37,814 nt of DNA from assembly GCA_021298015.1 (NCBI GenBank), contig JAJTGY010000046.1, forward strand, positions 1-37,814, given 5' to 3'. This DNA comes from Flammeovirgaceae bacterium (GTDB lineage: Bacteria > Bacteroidota > Bacteroidia > Cytophagales > Cyclobacteriaceae). The notes under the pieces were generated by a model. The model was not told the DNA's origin. It did not search any database and saw nothing but the letters and a program-made list of their open reading frames with translations. Both the position numbers and the translations under genes were made by a program. This document shows positions 23,637-33,354 of this stretch, piece by piece (positions within the stretch are counted from its first letter, which is position 1; each line of letters begins with the position of its first letter).

Positions 23637-26600
23637 ATGGCCACTTACCGGGTTGGGAATTTGAGCATAGAACGAATTGTGAGCCGTATCAACCGCTGGG
23701 TGCGCACCCTGATTATTTTCCTTTTTGCCTTCGCGATCGCGGTAGGCACCCGCGCCCAGTCATCCCAAGCGTGGATCGACTTTTCGCAGAGCTATTATAA
23801 GTTGACGCTCGCCCAGGATGGTCTGTATCGTTTAACGTACACCGACCTGCAAGCGGCAGGATTTCCGGTCAGCACTGTTGATCCGCGAACCCTCCAACTC
23901 TTTCATCGCGGGGTTGAACAGGCTATTACCGTACAGGGCCAGGATGATGCGCAGTTCAATCCCGGTGATTTTATCGAATTTTTAGGCAAGCGAAATGACG
24001 GCACACGTGATGCAGCTCTTTACAAGCCATCTGCGCTGCAGCCCCATCCTTACCAAAATCTCTATTCCGATTCGTCTGCCTATTTCCTTACCTGGAAACT
24101 GGCCACACTGGGCAAGCGCATACCCACTTTTTCTGAAGTCAACGTTGGGTTGCCATTGGAGACATCGCATACAAACGAGGTGCGGGTGGTTAACGCCAAT
24201 GAGTATTCTACGGGCAACACGGTTAGTCTGTACTTACAATACACCCATTTCGATCAAGGTGAAGGGTGGACGGGCCAAACCATTTGTTCCGGCAATGCCG
24301 GATGTACCGGCCAGTTGGACTACGTTCTGGAAAACCTGACCCAAGGTGTTGTGCCCGCGGGATTGCCGCAGTTGTCGCTGATGGTGGTTGGCCGCGATGC
24401 CATTCCGCATCAGGCCGAAATCTGGGTTGGTCCCAACTCCGGGGCGTTGCGGTTGTTGACTACGCAGAGCTTTTTCAATTTTCAAACGGCACTGGTGCAG
24501 GCGCCTTTGGCGTGGACCGACATTGGGGCCGATGGCCGGCTGACGGTGCGCGTGCGAGCCATCAATACTCCGCGCGATCGGTTAAGCGTCTCCTACGCGC
24601 AGGTCCAACATCCGCAAAATTTTAATCTTCAAAATCAAAATAACCGGTTGCTTCAATTGGCGGTGCGTGCGGTGGGCAAGGCCTATGTTGAGTTGCAAAA
24701 CGCATTGCCTGGCTCACGGCTGTTCGACATCACGGAACCGAGTGATGTTGTGCGTGTGGGCACCCAATCGGGCGGTGGGCTGCTGACTGCGGTAGTGCCA
24801 AATACCAGCTCATCAAGAAAAATTCTGGTGACCAACTCGTTTGCCACGCCACGCGTACGAGCCGTTCGTTTTCGCGCGATTACGGCCGCAGCTCACAACT
24901 ATTTAATTATCTCCCATCCTTCGCTGATGAAACCCGGTGGCAGTTATGCCGATCCGGTTCGCGCGTTTGCTGCGTATCGGGCTTCGTCTGCCGGTGGCGA
25001 TTACGACACGCTGGTGGTCACGACTCCACTATTGTACGATCAGTTTAATTATGGAGAGACCAGCTCAGTTGCGATTTACGAGTTCATGCGGTTCATGGTG
25101 GAGCAGGGTAATCCCCGTTATCTCTTTCTCATCGGCAAAGGTTTGGACGTATCAACCGGATTTCATCGCGGACGAGTTACCACGTATAGTGACCTTGTGC
25201 CCTCTGCGGGGATTCCGGGTTCGGATGGCGCGTTTACCGCTGGGCTTGGAGGTGCTGGTGCGTTTGAGCCGGCTGTTCCCACTGGCCGCATCACCGCATC
25301 GACACCGGCTGATGTTTCGGCTTACCTCAATAAGGTGAAGGAAATTGAAAGCCAGCCGGTGACCGAACCCTGGCGTAAAGAACTGCTGCACCTCAGCGGG
25401 GGTATTCAACCCAATGAAATCGTGGCGTTCCGTCAGTTCCTGGATGGATTCAAACAGACGGCCGAAGGGTTATGGCTGGGCGGACGCGTCACCACCATAG
25501 CCAAGCGTGATCCGTCACCCGTGGAGGTGATCAATATTTCAGACAAAGTCAATGAAGGCGTTAACCTGATTACTTTTTTTGGCCATTCATCGCCTGGCAC
25601 GATTGATATTGATATTGGGTTTGTGTCTGACCCGGTGTTGGGCTACAACAATGTTGGTCGGTATCCTGCCTTTTTGGTGAATGGCTGCAATGCGGGTGCT
25701 TTCTTTTCGGACTCGAAGGCCTTTGGCGAAGATTGGATTCTGACGGCCAACAAAGGTGCCCGGGCGTTTATCGCGCATAGCGCCTTCGGCTTCGTGGCGG
25801 CCTTGCAGCAGTATTCCAACTTCTTCTACACCACCGGATTTGCCAATCAGGATTTTTTGACCCGCGGCATTGGCGATGTGCAGCGCGAGGTATCCCGTCA
25901 GTTTCTCGCGCAATCCTCTCAGAGTATTCAAGCCGTAACCCAGGTGCAACAAATGGTTTTACTGGGCGATCCGGCTGTTAAATTATTTGGCACGGCACTG
26001 CCCGACTTTGCTATTTCCAACACCGGTGTGGGTTTGGTTTCGCTGGATGGTAACCCGGTGACTGCGCTGAGCCATACGTTCGGTGTGCGTTTCATTGTGC
26101 GGAACCGGGGTGCTGCCACGAGTGGCAAGCTGCCCGTGCGGCTCACCCGTCAGTTGCCGAATAACTCCACGGTTGTCTACGACTCGCTTTTTGCCGGAGT
26201 TTCATTCCGCGATACGCTTGTCTTTGTTCTCCCCCGCGAAGAACAGGGATCGGGGAACAACCGGTTTACGGTTGTGCTGGATCCGGCCCAGCAATTCACC
26301 GAGTTGGAGGAAAACAACAACACGGCCGTCTTTGAGGCGCTGATCCCGCTCAGCTCCACCCGAAATCTATTGCCGGCCCCTTACGGCATCGCCAATCAAC
26401 CTCTTGTCGAGTTCGTTTTTCAAAATGCGAACACCACAGCCGGGTCGCGGGTGTACCGGTGGGAAATGGATACCGTAGCCACATTCGACAGTCCCTACAA
26501 AAAGCAGCTGATCATTCAGGGATCACCCCTGGTAACGCAAACGTTTGGCGTTCAAACCGCAGACTCGGTCGTTTACTACTGGCGCACACGTTTCGATCAA

Positions 26601-28604
26601 CCGCTGCCGACCGAGAGTGCTGACTGGGCGGTGTCGTCCTTTACATTCATTTCCAACGGGGCACCGGGTTGGGCCCAACTGGAGTTTGAGCAGTTGGGAG
26701 AAAATTCAACCGTGGGCCTGGTGCAAGATCCTGCGATTAAGGGCTTGCGGTTTGCCGAGTCAACGGCCTCGGTGTTCGTGCGCACTTTTGGAAGCGACTT
26801 TCCGTCACCACCAACGGATGTGTCATTCAAAATCAATGGCAGCGAGTACAATTTAGCTACCCAAGGTCAGCCGTGCCGCAACAACACCATTAACCTGGTG
26901 GCCTTCAATAAATCAGCACTTGTGCCGTATGCGCCTGTGCCTCTGAATTTTCAGGATCCACGCACGTGTGGCCGAGAACCGCAGGTGATCAATAGTTATT
27001 TGTCCAGTGAACGCGAGGCAGGTAGTGATGACTTGTCTCAAGCCATTACCAACACGGCACTCAGCGACTCGGTGATTTTGTTTTCCATTGGTGATGCCGC
27101 GTACAGCACGTGGACTACTGGGCTCAAATTGAAGTTACAGGAGATTGGCGTTGCCGCGGGCCAGCTTAGTTCGCTTGTCGATGGTGAACCGGTTGTCATT
27201 TTGGGCAGGAAAGGCGCACCCGCGGGAACGGCCCGGCTGTTTCGCGCGGCTGCGCCCGCCACGGCTGGGGAGGTGCTTGTTTCCGAAGAGTTGACAGGCC
27301 GTGTAACTACCGGGGCGATGACATCGGTGTTGGTCGGACCCGCTGCTGCCTGGCAGGAGTTTATTCCATTTGTGGAAGATCGAGAGGCATTCGACCAGGT
27401 AAATTTTTCGATTTCGGGCGTGTCGCTCACCGGCAGCGAATCGCCCCTTTTAAATGGCGTTACGGGTCGCAGGAATCTCTCCGTTTTTCAAGCCGCTGAT
27501 TATCCCTACGTGCGGGTTACCTACCTCGCCACGGATGAAGTGAATCTGACACCGGCACAGCTCCGCTGGATGGTGACCTACACGCCCGTGCCAGAGGGTG
27601 TGTTGTTGCCGGGCCGCAACGCAACTGCTTCCCCCCGGGTTGTTGCCGAGGGGCAAACAGTTGCAGTTGACTACCGCTTTGTTAACGTATCATCCTATGC
27701 ATTCCCCGATTCGTTGACGGTAAATGCCGGCCTGCGCAATCCGTTAGCCGGTGCTGATCCGGTGAAGACATTCCGGATTAAACCTCCGGCCCCGCGCGAT
27801 ACGTCTTCCTTTTCCGTCAGCTGGTCAACCCTTGGGCAGGCGGGCGAAAACGATGTGTGGGCGTGGGTCAACAACCGCGTGCTGCCCGAGTTGGCGTATG
27901 ATAACAACATCCTGGATCGCCAACGCTATTTACGGGTAGAACGTGACAAATTGCCACCTGTATTAGATGTCACATTTGATGGCCGTTACTTACGAAATGG
28001 CGATTTAGTCAGTGCCAGCCCAACCGTTTTGATGACCCTGATCGATGAGAATCCCTTTTTGTTGAAACAGGACACCATAGGATTCCAGATGTGGCTGAGC
28101 TCTCCGTGTTCCACCGGTGTGTGTGTGCGGCAGATCTATTTTTCGCAGCCGGGCGTCAGTTGGCAGTCGGCATCAACCTCAACACCGTTTCACGTTTCGC
28201 TTCAACCGGTGTTGATGCCGGGTGCGTACACGTTGCGCGTGGTAGCGCGTGATGCCAGCGGTAATACCAGCGGAACCGAGCCGTATGAGATTACCTTTTG
28301 GGTGGAGGAGGGAACTGCTTTTGAGCTGAAGTCCGTCTCCCCGAATCCCAGTGCAACCGATGTATTGTTCGAGTTCCTCTTAAAAGGTCAGGATGTTCCG
28401 GACGAGTTTTCACTTGAGATTTTTGCACCCGATGGGCGAAAGGTGCACAACTTTGGTGATGCCGAAGTTGCCAACTTTTTTATTGGTACCAACCGGCTGG
28501 TTTGGCAAACTGCCGGCCTGCCTGCGGGTGTCTATTTGTTTCGGCTGAGTTTCCGGGTAGGGGGCAATCCCACGGTCACGACTGGTCGCGTGGTTAAACT
28601 CTGA
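23637..28604 (+). CDS. porU2: PorU2-like C25 family T9SS sortase/protease
   Basis: This very long protein (about 1655 residues) has a signal peptide ending VGTRAQ about 40 residues in, a PorU-type N-terminal region (QDDAQFNPGDFIEFLGKRND), a gingipain-type C25 domain with the catalytic His in FFGHSS (residue about 650) and Cys in NGCNAG (about 684), several beta-sandwich and CARDB-like modules (NRFTVVLDPAQQFTELEENN), and a C-terminal T9SS type A sorting domain (SVSPNPSATDVLFEF ... LPAGVYLFRLSF). PorU cleaves the sorting signal of T9SS cargo at the cell surface; the long form with its own sorting tail is the PorU2 type. The frame is open to an ATG at 23547, but the ATG at 23637 gives a normal signal peptide. 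GTG codons further in are also possible starts. Confidence 0.85.
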   Translation: MATYRVGNLSIERIVSRINRWVRTLIIFLFAFAIAVGTRAQSSQAWIDFSQSYYKLTLAQDGLYRLTYTDLQAAGFPVSTVDPRTLQLFHRGVEQAITVQGQDDAQFNPGDFIEFLGKRNDGTRDAALYKPSALQPHPYQNLYSDSSAYFLTWKLATLGKRIPTFSEVNVGLPLETSHTNEVRVVNANEYSTGNTVSLYLQYTHFDQGEGWTGQTICSGNAGCTGQLDYVLENLTQGVVPAGLPQLSLMVVGRDAIPHQAEIWVGPNSGALRLLTTQSFFNFQTALVQAPLAWTDIGADGRLTVRVRAINTPRDRLSVSYAQVQHPQNFNLQNQNNRLLQLAVRAVGKAYVELQNALPGSRLFDITEPSDVVRVGTQSGGGLLTAVVPNTSSSRKILVTNSFATPRVRAVRFRAITAAAHNYLIISHPSLMKPGGSYADPVRAFAAYRASSAGGDYDTLVVTTPLLYDQFNYGETSSVAIYEFMRFMVEQGNPRYLFLIGKGLDVSTGFHRGRVTTYSDLVPSAGIPGSDGAFTAGLGGAGAFEPAVPTGRITASTPADVSAYLNKVKEIESQPVTEPWRKELLHLSGGIQPNEIVAFRQFLDGFKQTAEGLWLGGRVTTIAKRDPSPVEVINISDKVNEGVNLITFFGHSSPGTIDIDIGFVSDPVLGYNNVGRYPAFLVNGCNAGAFFSDSKAFGEDWILTANKGARAFIAHSAFGFVAALQQYSNFFYTTGFANQDFLTRGIGDVQREVSRQFLAQSSQSIQAVTQVQQMVLLGDPAVKLFGTALPDFAISNTGVGLVSLDGNPVTALSHTFGVRFIVRNRGAATSGKLPVRLTRQLPNNSTVVYDSLFAGVSFRDTLVFVLPREEQGSGNNRFTVVLDPAQQFTELEENNNTAVFEALIPLSSTRNLLPAPYGIANQPLVEFVFQNANTTAGSRVYRWEMDTVATFDSPYKKQLIIQGSPLVTQTFGVQTADSVVYYWRTRFDQPLPTESADWAVSSFTFISNGAPGWAQLEFEQLGENSTVGLVQDPAIKGLRFAESTASVFVRTFGSDFPSPPTDVSFKINGSEYNLATQGQPCRNNTINLVAFNKSALVPYAPVPLNFQDPRTCGREPQVINSYLSSEREAGSDDLSQAITNTALSDSVILFSIGDAAYSTWTTGLKLKLQEIGVAAGQLSSLVDGEPVVILGRKGAPAGTARLFRAAAPATAGEVLVSEELTGRVTTGAMTSVLVGPAAAWQEFIPFVEDREAFDQVNFSISGVSLTGSESPLLNGVTGRRNLSVFQAADYPYVRVTYLATDEVNLTPAQLRWMVTYTPVPEGVLLPGRNATASPRVVAEGQTVAVDYRFVNVSSYAFPDSLTVNAGLRNPLAGADPVKTFRIKPPAPRDTSSFSVSWSTLGQAGENDVWAWVNNRVLPELAYDNNILDRQRYLRVERDKLPPVLDVTFDGRYLRNGDLVSASPTVLMTLIDENPFLLKQDTIGFQMWLSSPCSTGVCVRQIYFSQPGVSWQSASTSTPFHVSLQPVLMPGAYTLRVVARDASGNTSGTEPYEITFWVEEGTAFELKSVSPNPSATDVLFEFLLKGQDVPDEFSLEIFAPDGRKVHNFGDAEVANFFIGTNRLVWQTAGLPAGVYLFRLSFRVGGNPTVTTGRVVKL

Positions 28605-29075
28605 TCAGTGATGGTGGCCGCCCGGGCCGTGTACATGGCCATGGCTGATTTCATCGGCTGTGGCCGCCCGCACTTCCATTACTTCAACAGCGAAATGGAG
28701 TTCAACGCCCGCCAATGGATGGTTGGCATCCACCGTTACTTCCTCGAGACCCACATGCGTAACGGTGACCACCGAACCCTGATTGGTGGAGAACTGCATT
28801 CCCTTTTCTACCGGTTGCTGACCAAAAGCTGACCGAGGCACTTTCTGCACCATGTTGTCATCTTTTACGCCATAGCCGCGTTCGGGGCTCACCTTGATGC
28901 TGAATTTTTCACCCTTCACTTTGCCTTCCAGACCTTCTTCCATACCCACAATCAAATTGCCTTCACCGTGGAGATAGGTCAACGGATCGCGCCCGCTGCT
29001 GGAATCCAGAACCTGTCCTTCCGGGTTGGTGAGGGTATAATGAATTGAGGCTACGGTGTGCTTGGCAATTTTCAT
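28605..29075 (-). CDS. FKBP-type peptidyl-prolyl isomerase, SlyD-like
   Basis: From MKIAKHTVASIHYTLTNPEG the 156-residue protein has the SlyD pattern: an N-terminal FKBP half (DPLTYLHGEGNLIVGMEEGLEG), the insert-in-flap region (VSPERGYGVKDDNMVQKVPR), the second FKBP half, and a His-rich tail HGHVHGPGGHHH able to bind nickel or other metals. It catalyses Pro cis-trans isomerisation and has chaperone activity in the cytoplasm. The open frame reaches 29201, but the upstream residues are not family-like; ATG 29075 is chosen. Its stop codon directly abuts that of the C25 gene (TGATCA). Confidence 0.92.
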   Translation of the reverse strand: MKIAKHTVASIHYTLTNPEGQVLDSSSGRDPLTYLHGEGNLIVGMEEGLEGKVKGEKFSIKVSPERGYGVKDDNMVQKVPRSAFGQQPVEKGMQFSTNQGSVVTVTHVGLEEVTVDANHPLAGVELHFAVEVMEVRAATADEISHGHVHGPGGHHH

Positions 29076-29207
29076 GCGATTCGGGTTTTCAACGGTAAAG
29101 CTATCTTTTTTTCCACGGCCCCCACCGGGGTGACGATAAAATTTGCAAGCTCCGTTAAACGGGACACCCGCGAGCGGGTCTAAACTCAAACTTAAAGACA
29201 AACCAAG

Positions 29208-29753
29208 ATGAAACGTATTGCATTATTCGCACTGTTGTTGTTCGCGCTTCTGGCGGCAGCCGAGGCTCAACCCAAGCGGGCTCGAGGCCGAGCCGGATCG
29301 ATCCGCGAAGCCGATCAAAAAACTGTGGATGCTGCCCAGGTTCCGGAGGCAGTTAGACAGGCCCAGAACGTAGCCTTTCCCGGGTTGTCGGTAACGCGAT
29401 GGGAGCAGCGCTCCGGAAAAAATAATCAGCAAAACTTCACCCACTACGTGGCAGTGTTCAAGCAGGACAGCCGCACCACGCGTGCCCGCTATGATAGCAA
29501 CGGCAAATCATTGGCCGTAACCAAGTTTTTCACGGCAAATGATGCACCGCAAGTGGTGACGTCAGCCGCTGCGCGTTATACCGGATACAGCTTCGTGGGG
29601 GGCGAGGAGGTCCTTACCGACAAGGGTACGTTTTATCGCGCACGATTTCGTCAGGGGGCAAAAAAATTGACCGTATTTCTGGATCAAACCGGAGCAGCGG
29701 TTGAAAAGAAAAATCAGCCAAAGTTGCTCGACATCAAAGACGAGGGGAATTAA
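29208..29753 (+). CDS. Secreted PepSY-like protein
   Basis: The 181-residue protein has a signal peptide (MKRIALFALLLFALLAAAEAQ) followed by two PepSY-like repeats: VPEAVRQAQNVAFPGLSVTRWEQ ... YVAVFKQDSRTTRARYDSNGK and a second YTGYSFVGGEEVLTDKGTFYRARFRQGAKKLTVFLDQTG. Such small periplasmic proteins are common in Bacteroidota; their role is unknown, perhaps in protease inhibition or envelope sensing. A hairpin terminator follows. Confidence 0.75.
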   Translation: MKRIALFALLLFALLAAAEAQPKRARGRAGSIREADQKTVDAAQVPEAVRQAQNVAFPGLSVTRWEQRSGKNNQQNFTHYVAVFKQDSRTTRARYDSNGKSLAVTKFFTANDAPQVVTSAAARYTGYSFVGGEEVLTDKGTFYRARFRQGAKKLTVFLDQTGAAVEKKNQPKLLDIKDEGN

Positions 29754-29781
29754 AAACCAGACGAATATTGATGCAAAAACG

Positions 29782-29809
29782 AAATCCCCGGTCTAGCCGG
29801 AGATTTTTG
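29782..29809. terminator. Hairpin terminator after the PepSY-like gene
   Basis: AAATCCCCGG and CCGGAGATTT pair with one mismatch around a short loop, followed by a T-rich run. It ends the upstream plus-strand gene. Confidence 0.75.
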
Positions 29810-30024
29810 TTTTAACGTTTTTATTTGAACTCACACCTCTTTTAATAACTACGTACCGCCCATAGCTTTTGTCGATGACCTGTACACTGATGACACCTGA
29901 CTTGTTTTTCTTTTTCCTGATAAACACCTACAAAAGTAAAACCAAAAAAGCCCTTGGGACACCCAAAAAAGCAAATTTCAACCTCTCATAATATTGATTA
30001 TCAAGTGGTTAATTTTATCACTAA

Positions 30025-30306
30025 ATAAAAAGCGGAAGACAGGAAGAAGCCCAGTATGCTAACCCGAATTTCTCCGCCAATACGTTTGCGCTGGAGGGTA
30101 ATCGCTTCCGCGAAACCGGCTTTAGCCACGACCCCAACGGCAATCTGCTGACCCTCAAAAGGTACAATATATCACAAACGAAGATTCATGACTTTACCTA
30201 CAGCTACCAAGCCCACACCAACCGCCTTACCAGCGTGAGCGGTTACATGAATGCCTACACCTACAATGCCGTAGGGCAGATGATCGGGCAAGACCACTCC
30301 CGGTGA
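30025..30306 (+). pseudogene. RHS-repeat protein remnant
   Basis: An open frame with no start codon reads ...FSHDPNGNLLTLKRYN, then HDFTYSYQAHTNRLTSVSG, then YTYNAVGQMIGQDH before a TGA. The YD motif spacing (DxNGNL, YxY..NRL, YxYNAxGQ) is that of RHS/YD-repeat proteins, which are normally over a thousand residues. Only about 90 codons remain, with stops upstream, so this is a decayed fragment. RHS proteins are often polymorphic toxins or adhesins; this one is no longer functional. Confidence 0.8.
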
Positions 30307-30433
30307 TAGCTGCGATTTGAGCCCAATCAGATGTTTAGTCACCGGTGAAATTTTGAAAACATGCCTTCCGTCATTTTCTAGCGGTTGAACAGCTGGTACA
30401 TTAGCATCGTCCATTCAACTAAAAGTTATCTAT

Positions 30434-30595
30434 ATGAAACCCTTTGTTATAGGCTTTTTGTTTGTGCTGGCGGCAATTTTCCCAATCCTGTTCTTTCCAT
30501 TGCTGGCCCTTACATTGGTGACGTTGATCATCCTGTCACTCCATTTGTTTAAAAATGGTGTGTGGGGTGATGACCATAGCTTGAAATCGCACTGA
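30434..30595 (+). CDS. Small hydrophobic membrane peptide (candidate)
   Basis: A 53-codon frame starts with ATG and encodes MKPFVIGFLFVLAAIFPILF followed by more hydrophobic residues (to about 38) and a polar tail HLFKNGVWGDDHSLKSH. It would form one or two membrane helices. It sits alone between the RHS remnant and katG. I recognise no family, and it could be a chance frame. Confidence 0.4.
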   Translation: MKPFVIGFLFVLAAIFPILFFPLLALTLVTLIILSLHLFKNGVWGDDHSLKSH

Positions 30596-30841
30596 AGCTA
30601 AGGTTCTGGATTGAAACGATTTGCGTCCCGGTGAAATCCCGGAGGGGAGGCGTGTGTATTGAACTTTTTAAGATACTTTTGATGCTTTGGCGCCTGCCTT
30701 TATCCCTCATAGGGATAGGCAGCGCAAGGGTGTGACATCGCGCAATCCACAAAATCAAACCGAACGAGAAAAACAAGTTGATCGGTTAACAAGCCCTCTG
30801 TAAACTTGTTAAAAATTCGAGGTATTACATCAAATGTTTAA

Positions 30842-33067
<2,226 letters not shown>

Positions 33068-33087
33068 ATTGTCCTTTGCAGAAAAAG

Positions 33088-33116
33088 AAAAGTGACCCTA
33101 ACCGGGTCACTTTTTT
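33088..33116 (+). terminator. Terminator of katG
   Basis: AAAAGTGACCC and GGGTCACTTTT form a perfect stem around a 5-nt loop, followed by a T-run. Confidence 0.92.
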
Positions 33117-33156
33117 CGTGCTCGGCATGGCCAACAGGAGACGGGGTAGAAATGCT

Positions 33157-33246
33157 TCATTGGCGAATCGGGTTGCGCGGAGGTGTACAGGCGGCCGCGC
33201 AGCAGAGGGCCAGCAGGGTAGCGGTGCAGAGGTGGCGTGGATTCAT
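33157..33246 (-). CDS. Tiny lipoprotein-like peptide (candidate)
   Basis: A 29-codon frame starts with ATG and encodes MNPRHLCTATLLALCCAAAC followed by TPPRNPIRQ. The short hydrophobic stretch before the last Cys (AAAC) and the short polar tail resemble an entericidin-like small lipoprotein. It lies alone between the katG terminator and the P-type ATPase. With so few residues, chance is a real alternative. Confidence 0.35.
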   Translation of the reverse strand: MNPRHLCTATLLALCCAAACTPPRNPIRQ

Positions 33247-33354
33247 GCGACTTTAAATCTACGCATTTGCAGGCAAAGCTGTCCCGGGGTGGGGTTGACC
33301 GGCAGCAGCTGGCTTACTTTTTGGCTATCAGGTCTTATTTTTTCCGGGTTAGTG

